From the NCBI RefSeq assembly GCF_032062135.1, contig NC_092860.1, positions 69,039,820 to 69,103,819 of the forward strand: 64,000 bases of DNA. Reading direction: 5' to 3'. The position numbers and the translations under genes were made by a program. The notes below the pieces were generated by a model, which had not been told where the DNA came from, searched no databases, and was given only the letters and a program-made list of their open reading frames with translations. Source of the stretch: Pyxicephalus adspersus. Lineage: Eukaryota; Chordata; Amphibia; Anura; Pyxicephalidae. Positions within the stretch are counted from its first letter, which is position 1, and each line of letters begins with the position of its first letter. Below, piece after piece: positions 23,533-35,853 of the stretch.

Positions 23533-26142
23533 CATTAGAAAAAAAGGGAGGGGCAAGGTTGGGAATCATACAGAAAGAAAATAAGAGGTGGGGAGGGAAT
23601 AGCATTGTACATAGTCAAGTATGAGGGGTGAGAAAATATAACGATGGATCAAATCTTCAAATGAGATATGAACTTAGTAGTGTATCAAAAGCTTAATACT
23701 CTCATGAGGGGACAAAAGAACAGGAATTCCCGAACTTAACTGTTTTATATATCAATTTTAGAGACAGACATTTCCAAACTGTCAAAGTTGGTATGTAAAA
23801 ACAAGGGGGTACAAAAAGGGGAAAGGAAATCCACAATAAAGTTCAGAGTCTTAAGCCAACACATGTGAATATTAAACATCCCAAGCTTCCCATGTACACT
23901 CAAATCTCCGTATCTGATTTTTAAGTAAGGCTGTAAGGTATTCCATGAGACGAACATCTTGAATTTGTTTAAAAAGATCATCCATGGAGGTAGGTTTCCA
24001 TCTTGAGGAAATAAGCGTATGAGCAGCCACTAAAATATGTGAAACCAATTTATTTAAACATTTAGGAAATTTATAAATCGGAAGGCCAAGCAAGTGTGTG
24101 ACTATATCTAGCGGAATGTGTTGATGGGAGATCCTGAAGTAATTGATTCACCTGGTGTCAGTAGACCTGAATAGGGGGACAGTGCCAATAAATATGTTCC
24201 AATGGTGGGGTTAATAGTTGGAAAAAGTTGGTGAAGGATCACTGGGGTATGGTACCAATGAAATATAATTTTGTACAAGTTCTCTTCATAAATGGTGCAC
24301 ATAAAACGTTTATGAGCAGCACCCCAAATTTCCTCCCAGGTCTCAAGATTCAGTTCCCTTCCCAGAATCCTCTCCCAGGTCAACATGTACAAAAATTTGT
24401 CCATTGGCTGATGATTGCCACTATGCAACAATTTATAGATCCATGAGATCAGACCCTTGAAATATAGGCCTTCACCACCCAACCTCTCAAACGGCGTAAG
24501 GCTAAGGAACCTGGAAGAGGAGCACAGTGAGGTTGTCTAATGGGGCATCTGCAGGTATGCATAAAATAAAGTATGAGGTAACTCATACTTCTCCCTGAGT
24601 TCCGAGAATGATAATATTCTGTGATCCACTGGTTGTAATATATGCCGGAGGTGAAACAGCGCTCTTTCCTTTCAGGGCCCCGACATACCCAAAGAAAGGC
24701 TATCTGGGATTTGAGGTGTCAGAATGAAGGCTTTTGAGCTGACATTAAATTTAGTGTGGCATGATCTCAAGATCTGTCTATTGAAAGCAAGTAATTGGAC
24801 GATAAGGGGACAAAGGAGCTCCACAACATAAAGTTAGGGTGGGTTGGGGTAATCCAGAGTTCCTTTATTTCCCTCCAGACATTATAAGCATGGAGGGATG
24901 ACCAAGATGACAAACACTTCAAATGTGCAGCCAGGTAATACTTACATAGGTCCCCAGTCCCCCAGTCTCTTTAGAAATACAAACTACTTGTTGGGCCAAA
25001 CTATGTCTTTTGTAAGCCCAAATGAAATGAAAACTGAAAATCCATTTGGAGCTTCTTTATAAAGTATGAGTGGGTACAGTAACTGGAAGGGTTTCAGATA
25101 GGTAAAGTAGCTTTGGGAGAAGCATCATTTTTACAGACACTATTCGTCTGAACAGGGAAAGTGGATGAGATTTCCAATTTTGGAGTGAGACTCGGAGTTC
25201 CCTAATCACTTGGAGGGAAATTCTCTCTAAAAATTGGCATTGAGGCATGAGGTGATGAGGTGATCTGCACTACCAAGTACCATAGGGAGTTCCCAGCCCA
25301 ACTAAAGGGATATCTCTCCTGAAGGAAAGTGTATACCAATGATGGTATAAATAAGGGGAGGGCCTCAGTTTTCAGGGAATTAATCTTATACCCAGAAACT
25401 TCTCCAAATTTCTGTAGCTCCCTCCATAGCTTGGGAAGTGTGACAAGAGGATTCGTTAAGGTGATAAGGATGTCATCTGCATATAGCGAGATCTTAAATG
25501 GGCGTCCCTTGACTTGTACCCTCTCTATATATCTCTTATAATAATATAGCTGATGGGTGCGTGTCATGATCCAGCTTACTTTTCGCAAATCTAAAGCTCC
25601 CAACTTAGATCGGTGGGACACCACTTTACGAAGAAGGCGAGTGGAAGGTGAGTTAAGTAGCTTCTGTTCAGCGGCTCGTAAAGATCTTAACGTAAGGGAG
25701 TAAGGCGAGTATTTAATGCTATACAGTGGCCCCGAATAGGAGATTTGTGGGCTTCCCACAGGGTTGACATATGTTCTACTGACCCTTCAGTTTCCTCAAA
25801 GTAATTATGTAGAGCTGTAGAAATGCTTAGTTTGGTGCCTTCCTGTCTAAGAAGGAAGTTGTTTAGCCTCCAATGGCAAAGTCTGGTCTTAGGTTGGGAC
25901 AAAACAACGTCAAAGGTGACTGGGACATGATCCAACCAGGTTATTGGATAACCCTCAGAAGCAACACTATTGCATACATACTAATAGGAGATTACCAAGG
26001 AGGTAGTTTAATCAAGTATGAGTGTGGTGTGGGGTTAAATAGAATAAGAATTGTTTAGCAAAAGGATGATGTATCCTCCACATGTCATATAGGCAGGAGC
26101 ATCTAATCTGGTGGAATGTGTGGAAGTGATGAACCACCGAGG

Positions 26143-26242
26143 AGGTTGGGGGGGGGGGGGGGGGGGGGGGGGGGTGCATCGGGGGGGGGGGGCGTTAGAT
26201 ATATGTCAGGAAGAGATTTGGCGGGGGGGGGGGGGGGGGGGT
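26143..26242. repeat. Interrupted poly(G) runs
   Basis: Three G runs (about 26149-26174, 26180-26192 and 26223-26241) are separated by short mixed sequence. They lie in the L1 ORF2 endonuclease region, where the minus strand would read poly-proline. The runs may form G-quadruplexes and are also a common place for assembly or base-calling errors. Confidence 0.85.
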
Positions 26243-28692
26243 GGAGGTGGAACAGCGGTCATATGTGGGTGAAAAAAAACATCAACCCCCCCTCTATAAG
26301 GTAAGTATGTTCAAATTCTTAGTTTGGGTCCTATTGGGAGCATACAAATTACAGAAGGTAATTGAGATACCTCGATGCGTGCCGTGCAATATTAGGTATC
26401 TGCCCTCTGGGTCTCCTGTTGATTTGATGAGGGTAAATTGAAAAGTTTTAATAAATAGAATTGCTACACCCGCTTTTTTCCTATTGGGAGAGTTTGCCAT
26501 GCTGGATATAATCTGAAACCAAAAAGTAAAGGTGGTCAAAATGTTTTTTTTTTTTTGCAGAAAAATTACGTCTGTGCAAGATACTTAAACCTCCCTAAGG
26601 GCTAGTTTTCTTTTGGTATTGGAGTTTAAGCCCTTAATATTAAGGGACAGTATTCTAGACTTCACAATGAAAGTTGGGAGACTAGTATAGCTGTGTACCA
26701 TAAAGGCAGGTGGACTGCGTACCTTAGTAAAGTGTAAAGCTGGGGCTATCAAAAGGATGCTAAGCTGGGGTTGACCTAACCATCCAAACCTAATAACCCC
26801 ACAGGGGCCCAGATATGCAAAGTGGAATGGGTGGGACTTCCCAAACAGGAAAAACCCAAAGGCAACGGGAAGAAAGGAAAAGGTTAAAAAAAACAATAAT
26901 AGGAGGAAAAAAACACAAATGACTATGGTGAGGTCGCCCTCTGGCAGCCAAGGAAGCCTAGCCACTCATCGGTCCCCAATAATCAAGAAGAGCACAGAAA
27001 ACCTAATTAGGAAATTAGTGGAGAGGTCTGCCCCAGGGGTTAGGTAACCCGGGAGCCCCTAAAGGGCACCATCGGAACTCAGTAGGAGCAATCTTGTCTG
27101 TCCCGGCAACACGGGCCAGAAACATAACAGTAACCCAGCAAACATAGGTAAATTGTAAACATAATATTTCCAGTATATGAAAGGAAGGCTCAGAGGCAAA
27201 CTATAAACAATATTAGTTGCAGGGTGAGTGAGGTCGAGCGTGGAGGATACAGCTAAACACATATCAAGGTAAGTAATCCTCCTTCACTTAACCCCAGTCC
27301 CCACAACAGTTGAATAGCTATACAGTAATCCAGAGGCATAAAATGTCCAGAATATACCGGACAGAATAGGGATATCTTTAATTTTTGTCCCGGCTCACCT
27401 GATCCAATAGAGAGGTGGAATGACCAGATCCAGGTCTTGATCTCTTCCTTGGGGCAACAGTTTGCCAACTAGGAGGTTTCGGGAGTGGACAGGCCTCTGT
27501 TTCCCAGCCCAGAAGTCAGGGACGGTCGATTCCTAAGTCCTAACAAAAAGCAGGGAGGTTCTCCTTCTCCTCCTTCAGCTCATAATCCGCCAAACAGCAG
27601 ATGACATCTTTTGGTCTTGAGTTATTATTTGGCAGTCGCAATGCACAATGTACTCGTTGGAATTTGATTGGTTGGGAAGAGGGGCATCCTACAATGTTAT
27701 TGAATATAGCTTTCAGAACTGGTTTGAGATCCGCAGCTTGAGTAGCCTCAGATAGGCCAGGAACCCAAATATTATGCCTCTAAATAGCGCTATAGGTCTC
27801 CAGACTTGGTGTCGTATTTACGCGATTTGTGGTCAAGCTGGTCTATGTCCCCTTTAACTTGTTGTATTTCCTCATTAAGGGCCTCCACTCTCCCTGCCAA
27901 GGACTGGAGATCATTGCGCGAGGCTCAAATTTCTGATTTACAGGTGGTTTGTACCTCCGATATAAAACGTTTGGAAATCTGCTTTGGTGGGGAAACTTTG
28001 TAAATAATTCCCCCAATACAACTGGAAACCCAAATCTGGCGGCAGAGGATGAGCTGTATTATGTGGTGTAGGTAAAGGAGAAGGACCTGGGGCCCCCTGC
28101 TCTCCCACACCGGAGACACATGGAGCATCCATAGATCCCCAAACAGATGGATCTTGCATCACTGTATGGGTTGAGCGAGCACAACCCTTTGTGTGACAGA
28201 AATTCAGCAGAACAGGGTTAGCCGCAGCAGCACACACCTGTGAATCTGGGTCTAGGGAGCGTGGTAAGGTGGAGAATGGCTGTAGGAAGAAGGAGAGGCC
28301 TCAGAAGGGGAGGAAAGACCCTCTGGCGTGCTGTAATCACCACAACCTTCTATCAAGGGAGAAGCAGGAGGGGTGAATATCCATGCCGTATGATGTATTC
28401 CCAGGGACACAGATCTAAATGGAGACTGCGCCGTCTGGGTCCATCATGGTTGCCTGTGAGGAGGTCGCTGGAGAAGAATCCCAGATATAGTCCCAGATTG
28501 AGGTTTGGGAAGATCCGGAGCAGTGCGCCCAGGTGGAAGGAGTCTTCATAGCTTCAGGCCTCAGCTTTACCCACGTCTGCCAGGTGAGATTGCTCAGAAA
28601 TTCGTCCGATAATGCCAGCACGGAACGAAGAGAATGCTTTAAGCCGCCATCTTTCAAGCCCGCAAAGCCACGCCCCCGTTTCAGTTACTTTT

Positions 28693-29330
28693 GAACTCAA
28701 AAATAAGCTTTTATAATTTAACCCAAGAAAAGTAAAACAATTTGGTTTTCCTATTTCACAGTAAAACAATAATTTATTTTAAGATTATTAGGAGTAACCA
28801 ATATCCACTGTGTTGGCATATTTATGAGCTAGAAGAGTTTTCTGTTCACTATTTGCAAATTCTCTGGCCAAAATTGTTTTAATCATAAGGTGTTTTGTGC
28901 TCATGTAACAACAAAAAAATAAGCATTGTCAGTACACTGCAAGGACAGGGCCAGTGTAGAAAATCAATCACATGGCACGTTTTACATATTGTACATTACA
29001 TGCCCTCTTAAATCAGCAATTATAGGTTTATATCAGGGAAAGTTGCTTTTCTTGAAGCTTTTTTCTGAATCTATATCAAAGTCGAAATTAGTTGCATTAA
29101 TAAATATTTTAACTACATGTATGCATTATGTGACACATTAAGGATTATCATTTCTTATTCACAGAATCCTCGACTGGCTTAGAGCACCATACATACATTA
29201 ACGAAACTTCGGAAATACATATTCTCGAGTGCTCACGATACAATTTTCTATCTATTATCAATGTATTTTAATCAATTGATCAATGTATTTTAATAATGAA
29301 ACAATAAACTCTCTTTATAAAACAAGGAAT
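28693..29330. other. No recognised feature (intron)
   Basis: AT-rich intronic DNA right of the L1 target-site duplication. No exon-like segment or repeat recognised. Confidence 0.4.
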
Positions 29331-29482
29331 TCGACAGTTTCTCAAACATTCCCTGATGAGAATCAATTAATGGAATTGAAACACAGACCTGAAACACATA
29401 GACCTGGTGAAAGATTGCCACAAGGGAATGTTTAAGGGAATGTCTGATTGACTGTTTTAATAAATGAGCCCAAAAGGGTTGA
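29331..29482. repeat. Palindromic MITE family B, copy 1
   Basis: An imperfect foldback: TTTCTCAAACATTCCCTGAT on the left and GGGAATGTTTAAGGGAATGT on the right, ending ATAAATGAGCCC. A partial copy in the other orientation starts GGGCTCTATTTGTAAAAC at 35112. No coding content. Confidence 0.6.
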
Positions 29483-30360
29483 TGTAGCAGGTCATTTTCC
29501 ATATTCATACCTGGTTAAACATTTTTCTTACAGTCAACTGTGACTAGTAGATATTTTAGATCCTTATTGGTTGTTTTAAAAAGTGGTTCAAATATTCATT
29601 GTTTTTCCTTTTTTATGTTGACTTATTGCAAGCAAATTTTAATGTTACTTGGGATTAGGATACATTTTGATACTTTAGCAATGAGACTGTGCACCAAATT
29701 GTGAGCTTGATTTTGATGCTTTTTTACCACACCTAAAGGATATTTTGCACAGTGTTTACATGATAAATGAACTGACAAGAGAGGAACTCAAATATTGAAA
29801 TACTGCTGCTGCTACACAGTTTTTATGTAGACTTTTCTTTTTATGTCCCTGCTACAGCTTGTACATATTTGCTCTGCTGGCAGCGACAAAGACACAGCAA
29901 ACAAGAGATGAAGGGCATGTGCCTTTAGTGCATGAGCACCCCTCTGCCTGCTTCAACATCAATAAGCATTGTATAGGAAGACCAGGAGGTTGTTTAATAA
30001 TGTGGACTTTTCAACATGATTTACTATTGTAATAAAACAAAATTGATAAAAAGTTCTTCATCTTTCTCACCTTAGCTAGTTTGATTGACACCCTGCTCCC
30101 AGGATGCAGTAGACTTAAGCCTTCTAATGCCAGATCACACTCACAAGTGAAATTTGGCCAGTGGTGTTATATTATATGGGAACCAGCAGCTGAAAAAAAG
30201 GCAGCCAGCCCCTGATAATGTTGGGAAGGAAGATAGCAGGACAGAATATACAGTGAAGCACCAGAACAGCATAAATCAAGTATAGGCAATTCTCTGAGAA
30301 TGAAGTATGTTTAATAAAGATTTTTTCCTTTTAAACAGTATATGAACGTACAAATTTGAA
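29483..30360. other. No recognised feature (intron)
   Basis: AT-rich sequence without supported exons, RNA genes or terminal repeats. Confidence 0.4.
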
Positions 30361-32228
30361 AAAAGGGCATGTGGCTTGGCCAATGGACAGATAGGCTCCC
30401 ACTACAGCTCCTGAAGGCACTCCAGAACCCATCAGCACTTCTCTTACTGTGTGGACCATGGGAAAGAGGAGCACCCAAGAGCCTGCAGATCCCTCAGGAG
30501 GCATGCGATCATGAGGCCTGTGTCCAAGGTGGTGCTGGGGCACCAGCACACATGCATGCCCCACTAGAAGCACAGCTGCAGGATTCATCACAAACGATCA
30601 CCATTCTCTGCACCATCTTAAGCACAACACAGATGCCTCCCCACCGCTCTGGGTGACCTGGCACCACCAGCTGCCGCCCTCTGCACTCCCCCCTCCTTCT
30701 CAGCCCTGACAGGCTCACTCAAAGGGACACGAAGGCTCTTCAAGCTCACACATATACTCCAGGAAATACTCCATATTATGTAGGCTTCAAAATGTGCCTG
30801 TAAGACACTTTCTGGACTGAAATTGCAACATTAAAAGCATGACATGACACACTGCATAGAGGTAGCAGAAAAGGCTACTGAGGATCTCTAGATCCATGTC
30901 ACCAAGCACACTGCGGTACTCAATAAGAACTCGGAGATTCTTCATCAGCTTATCTCCCACCAGGATGATTTAGAGAATAGGAGGAGATACAATAACATTT
31001 GCCTGACAGGCATTCCTGAAAAGGGGTAAACCAAAGATCTCTGTGTAGCTGTGATAGCTATCCTTAATGCCCTGCCTTTCAAACCTAAAGAGTCGCCCAT
31101 TGACATAGATAACATACACAGGGCCTTGGGATCTAAATTCTCTGACCTGTGGCACCTTCGTGATGTGATCTATTGCCTGCACCCCTACCGCATTAAGGAA
31201 GAAGTCATTATGGTAGCCCACGACCAAGGCATTGTTTTCAATGACACCCATTATTATTTGCTTTAAGATCTCTCCCGCCATACTCTGGCTCTCAGCAGGT
31301 CACTGAAATTTTTACTAGATACTCATCACACCCAAAAACATCATCATCACCTACAGCACACGATTGATGAGGATTTCTGGTCCAGCTCATGGCTTTCAAG
31401 AATGGGTGCTCAATGATGTTTAAGGCCTTGGTAGACATGCCACCCTTCATTGATGTCTTTGACTTAGTAGGTATCTCACTGCTGGACTGCCAGACTACCT
31501 TGGACCAACTGGACCAACCCCCTGAGGACTCTTGGAATCTCACTACTAGGAAACTCCCACGCACTAGGGGCTCAGCACCTCCGAAATCTACACCCTGACA
31601 GATCCACCTGAAATAGGCTGCCTCGTGCAGCTCTTTCTCAGGTGGATTAAATGTTTTTGTGGCCTGTGGTAATGTTACGTGAACCTTCGCTACTGGTGCA
31701 TGGTCTCTTTTGATATTTCCTTTTGTTTATATGTAATATGTTTGTTACCTTCTATAGGTCTCATAGGTATCAGTATTGTTTGCTTTTGGACCAATCAGCC
31801 TTCATCCTATACCAGCATACCTCCCTGTCCCTCAGGTTCTTTAGAACCTTGGTAGGGAAACATCTGCTGAGTGCAACTAGGGCCTGAATTCCACTACATT
31901 GGAAGTCCAATATTGAAAGCTTCTCTGTGGCCCAATGATCCTGTAATGTGAATGAGCTTATTCTCATGGTGGGTCTCACTGCTAGCGTCCATGAAACATC
32001 AAAAAACATTTGAGGACATTGAGTTTTAACTGGAAACAATTAATATATATTAGATACTTGCCTTGACCAAATGTATAATACTATGCATTGTGCCGTGCTC
32101 TATGCCCTGTAAAATGTAATTCTCGTTCAATGCTTAATGTGTTGTATTATGTTTGGCCCTTTTCTTTATGTTTGTTTATCTACATGAATCTACAAATAAG
32201 AAATAAACAAGAATCTACAAAAAAAGGT
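30361..32228 (+). mobile_element. L1/Tx1-type LINE with ORF1, ORF2 almost entirely deleted
   Basis: The 5' end resembles other L1 leaders in the window (GGGCATGTGGCTTGGCC). Plus-strand ORF1 is traced from about 30500. A coiled-coil stretch (30850-30975) leads to DLENRRRYNNICLTGIPEKG (about 30970-31030) and an IHRALGSKFSD / RDVIYCLHPYRIKEEV block (about 31105-31205). A short decayed ORF2 C-terminal piece (KHLLSATRA...PLHWKSNIE, about 31855-31915) follows. The 3' end has AATAAAC and an A-rich tail near 32200-32227. The copy is about 1.9 kb, so over half of a full element is missing. Confidence 0.75.
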
Positions 32229-32437
32229 CAAGGTCTGATTTAAGCAGGAACATAGGTCTATGAATTGGGGGCTTAGTTTAGTTAGATCAGATAGCATATG
32301 GAAAGGGGCTTACCCTACTATCAGCCTGTTATACTGAGGCACTGATTTCTTTTCTGCTCTAGGTGTTGGTAATTAGTTCTGCATAAATACCATATATTTT
32401 ATTTCATTTTTTTTTTTTATTTTATTTCCCGATACAG
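32229..32437. other. Intron segment leading to an HMG20B acceptor
   Basis: Short intronic stretch ending in a T-rich tract (about 32401-32428) and CGATACAG acceptor. No other feature. Confidence 0.5.
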
Positions 32438-32570
32438 GCACAGAGGAGACTCCAACATTAGGAAATCTTGATGCATATATGGCTAAGCTACACAGTGTGA
32501 TTGAACGTAATCCAGCTCAGCATGAAGAATTAGTTTTTCAGATAAAAGAGATTTTATCCAGGATTAATAG
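32438..32570 (+). CDS. HMG20B: HMG20B penultimate coding exon
   Basis: The acceptor is GATACAG and the donor AG|GTAAAT; codon phase is continuous with exons on both sides. The exon encodes about 44 residues: [32 protein letters not shown] and [10 protein letters not shown]. This is the conserved C-terminal HMG20B segment, where the human protein has ETPTLGTLDFYMARLH and ERDPAQHE. These matches separate it from HMG20A, which has ETPTVDTIDSYMNRLHS. The reading frame is intact. Confidence 0.97.
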
Positions 32571-33474
32571 GTAAATTTTGACTGTTACAGAATACATTGT
32601 CTAAAAAAAATCTTACATTAATGAAGCAGTAAAGTAAATATAAAAAACAAATACACATGGAACCCATTTTGTGTTGTTGCTTTCTGCCTTGGAACAAACA
32701 CTGCCCAAGCCTTGTCGGCGGTTAGTGATCATCTTCTCTTTCATAAATGATTTAAAAGATCAAAGTCACTAAAATATGTAATTACAGATTATATAAACAC
32801 TGCCTAATCAAAGCTGTATAAATACATCTTGGCCAAATGATTTGCACACAAGAATGCAGTACCAGGTCTTTGTCAGTACGGGATCACTATGTATATAACA
32901 TATACCTGTAATAGAAGAATCAATATTCTTTTTTTGTAGTGACATATGAGCTGGCTTCAGAAACCACAGCACTCAGCAAAAAAGCAAACAGGTTGCTTAT
33001 CATCAGTCAGGTTGCTGGAAAGGTGCCTCTTCTATTAACCAGTATGCTTTACCATACAAAAGTAAACCTTTGCTGACAAGGTCACTTTAAGAAACCAGGA
33101 ACTTAGGTCACTACTAGGAGACAGAGATGGTCAGTGAGATGCAGAAAATTTTACTTTATGAATTTAACATGCAAACTTCATGCAGATTGCACTGACTTGA
33201 AACCAGGCCAGTTTGCAGAGTTGCAGAATTTTACTAGCGTATTATTGTGATCAATTTCCATATGAATTGCATAGGTTGTATTTTTTCCTCTTTGATCTCC
33301 AATGACAAGTAAGACATGTGGACCCAAAAACACTTTTGCAATATACTGAGAGTAACTTTATGCAAAATGAGATCCCCTGACTCCCTAAAGAGAGGTGTGC
33401 TGTAAAATCCCAGAACCAGTGTAAAAGACACTGGACAGGTGATTCCAGTGTTGACGTTTATATTATTGTGACTC
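32571..33474. other. No recognised feature (last HMG20B intron)
   Basis: AT-rich intronic DNA. A 101-codon minus-strand frame at 33539-33234 has no recognisable content. Confidence 0.4.
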
Positions 33475-33744
33475 TTAACCTCCTGAGCGTTACACTGAGG
33501 TCTAGATTTCTGTACCAAAAGTGATCCACTGTTTTTCATGAAATTTTTTTTTTAAATTGTAGACCTGTAACTTACAGAAATATGTCCGAACAGGGGTTCT
33601 AGTAGATATTATGAATATAAAAAATGTTTGAAACACACAATCATTTAAAAAAAAAATTACTTTTAATAAAATTAAAGGAAAAACACAAAAATCAGCTTAA
33701 ACATGACTACATAAACAAAACTTGAAGCCATGGCAGGGGGGGTC

Positions 33745-33890
33745 AGGCAGGTGGTGATGTCCAGGTCCAGGCAGAGATGTCAGAGTCCAAGCAGAGGTCA
33801 AAGCAGGCGGAGATGTCAGAGTCCAGGCAGAGGTCAGGGCAGGCGGCAGGCAGAGATGTCGGAGTCCAGGCAGAGGTCAAAGCAGGCAGC
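33745..33890. repeat. Tandem repeat inside the piggyBac-like element
   Basis: Roughly 36- to 45-bp imperfect units of the form GATGTCAGAGTCCAGGCAGA followed by GGTCAAAGCAGGCG, repeated about three to four times. Confidence 0.8.
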
Positions 33891-34019
33891 AAATGGTCAA
33901 AATTAGGCGAAGATCAGCAAAGGTAAGATAAGACACAGTGTTACACACTAGCCATCCAGGGAATAAGTGGCAATTTTTAAAACTTTGATTCTGTATTTAT
34001 TGGGGTTTGTTTTGAATTA

Positions 34020-34262
34020 TTTTGTATTGATTGGATACGGGAGTTTGTATCCAATCCAATACAAAATAAGAATTTGAATTTCCAAGTTATTTACTTTTAT
34101 TTTATTTATTTTTTTATTTTTTTGTATTGGATTGGATACAGGAGCTTGTATCCAATCCAATACAAAATGACAGTTTGAATTTACCAATTACACACTTTGT
34201 ATTTATTTGAATTATTTTGTATTGGATTGAATACAGGAGTTTGTATTGAATCCAATACAAAA
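34020..34262. repeat. Three tandem hairpin units with near-perfect palindromes
   Basis: Palindromes sit at 34020-34065, 34120-34167 and 34215-34262. The middle one has two 21-base arms (left arm starts TTTTGTATTGGATTGGATAC) that are exact reverse complements around a 6-base loop. The third has a single arm mismatch and the first lacks one base. Units repeat about every 97 bp with AT-rich spacers. Confidence 0.92.
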
Positions 34263-34287
34263 TGAATGAATGAGTTTCTATTTGAAT

Positions 34288-34590
34288 TTCCCGCACACGC
34301 GCCGACGTCATCACGCACGCAGGGAGGAGCCGTCCGTTTTTTTTTTTCTCCGCCGGACGGCTTCTCCCTTCAGAGATCATCCGGCGCTGGAACGAGAAGG
34401 ACGTGGGACAATCAGCGGGACCAGGCATCTTGTGTTCCACCAGCCGGGCAGCGGAACACAAGATGCCGGCCGGCATCTTACCGGTCCCGCTGGCACCCAA
34501 CGCTGGAGAGGGAGATCGACGGACGACGCTGGACGGAGGATGACGCTGGAATACGAAAACGACGCTGGATGAGCACAGGGGGACCAGGTA
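34288..34590. other. GC- and CpG-rich block
   Basis: Many CpG dinucleotides contrast with the AT-rich surroundings. Inverted segments are visible, such as AGCCGTCCG with CGGACGGCT (about 34328-34362) and CATCTTGTGTTCC with GGAACACAAGATG (about 34427-34465). GACGCTGGA recurs several times. It belongs to the piggyBac-like element and is not evidence for a host promoter. Confidence 0.75.
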
Positions 34591-34679
34591 AGTATGGATG
34601 GGAAAAATCTCGGGGTTAACCATCCTAGCCGTTTTTTTTTGCCCGAACGAAGGTCGGGCTTAACGGCTAGGTGGTTAAA

Positions 34680-35853
34680 TGTTGCAAGCGCAATGATTAG
34701 GGCCACACTAGAGGACAGTGTCCACAGCAACAGGAGTGTATGCAGTGTTGTGCAATACAGTTTGCATTACTTGCTTTAAATTGCTTAAAGATAGTTTTCC
34801 GTGAACTATTTTTATATAAAACAACTGCCTTAGCTTTGCTTGAATTAGGAAGTATGGAGACTCTCAAGCAGGCCAGCGTGGTACTTGAAATAGCACCTAT
34901 GGAGAAAACTATCCATACTGTGAACATATGAGGATGGTAATACACACCGACTGCTTCCTCGCTCAATGCCCACTATTTATGAAACATTAGTCACTAGGTA
35001 GAAGTCAAAATAAAAATTTAAATGGCTGCCAGAATACCTAATTTTGAGATGCCCCAAAATGTTATCACCACAACTTTTTAACTGCTAAAAGTAAATAATT
35101 ATTGGTCATTTAGGGCTCTATTTGTAAAACAGAGAATCAGACATTCCCTCAAACATTTTCCAAGTCCATGTGTTTAAATGGCAGTAATAATTCCCACTAT
35201 GGAATAGTTGAGCCCTTAGTGCAAACTGTTTTGTGTATTTTTGGTGGATTTAGATACTGTTCCTGAGCAACTAAAATAGATTCTGAATTCTTAATTTATT
35301 TTATTATTGCAACACTGCATGCATAAGCACTCACACCACATAATAAATAATATAGAACATTTTTTAAAACTTTATTTTCCTTTGCTGCTGCTAGTCACTG
35401 TGGTAAAAATAGCTATGTTTTATTGTGAAAACTGGATTTCTTCTCATTGAAAATGTCTTTTATTTACAGACTGCAGTCACTATTGTGTTGGTGCCCAGAC
35501 TTAAGATATTAAAATATTTACATATCCTAACAAGCATTTAAATAGCTGAGATTGCTCAATTACAAGCGAAAGCACATAAATCCAAGCATTTTAAATTCTT
35601 TCTTGCAGTATTTTTCTTTCCTACTAACAACACTTTTTTATTTGTCTTTAACATGCCTTTAAACTTGCTTGGAAATATGATTCCAAGAGTTAAATCTCTC
35701 CAAAAACAGTGTGTGGTAGAGGAATTGCCAGTCCCTAATCACTACCAGTGGCTGTACTGTGTATGGGCTCACATTTTTTAGTAATAACTACAAAGATATT
35801 ATGCCCAACAGCAGTTTCAAGGATTTTGGATGTCTACATCTATGTCTGTGTGG
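34680..35853. other. Intron DNA with a partial MITE family B copy
   Basis: 35112-35190 begins GGGCTCTATTTGTAAAAC and continues ATCAGACATTCCCTCAAACA, matching the reverse complement of the repeat at 29331-29482; the rest of that copy is degraded or missing. Otherwise no features are recognised. Confidence 0.5.

Larger units (their letters stand above)
22278..28680 (-). mobile_element. L1/Tx1-type LINE, 6.4 kb, with target-site duplication
   Basis: The 12-bp sequence TCAGTTACTTTT occurs at 22266-22277 and again at 28681-28692, exactly flanking a minus-strand LINE with its poly(A) (as T run) at 22278-22289. The 5' end (near 28680, minus strand) starts GGGGGCGTGG and contains AAGATGGCGGC, typical of such L1 leaders. 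ORF1 is traced at about 28657-27450 (a coiled-coil-like stretch, then HCALRLPNNNSRPKDVICCL near 27650). ORF2 starts near 26650 (ILSLNIKGLNSNTKRK). It continues through endonuclease pieces (AGVAIL, GRYLIL, NLYAPN, 26500-26310), KISLYADDILI (about 25490-25460) and the C-terminal W/C/H region (24482-23872). Part of the RT upstream of YADD is missing. A further inverted-repeat element lies in its 3' part. Confidence 0.88.
33479..34674. mobile_element. piggyBac-like non-autonomous element
   Basis: The element is flanked by TTAA at 33475-33478 and 34675-34678. Its ends are inverted: CCTCCTGAGCGTTA on the left and TAACGGCTAGGTGG on the right. TTAA target duplication is the hallmark of piggyBac elements. 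A second inverted repeat lies inside the right end (CCTAGCCG near 34624, CGGCTAGG near 34664). The interior has a short tandem repeat, three hairpins and a GC- and CpG-rich block. No transposase is encoded, so it depends on an outside enzyme. Confidence 0.8.

Noticed and set aside
26116..26304. Gly-rich frame across G runs
   Set aside because: Produced by low-complexity poly(G) inside a LINE.
33745..33890. CRISPR-like array
   Set aside because: Units are imperfect tandem repeats without unique spacers, within a eukaryotic transposon.
34120..34167. Perfect hairpin as a microRNA gene
   Set aside because: The loop is 6 bases, arms are AT-rich, three tandem copies lie in a transposon and the stem is shorter than usual precursors.
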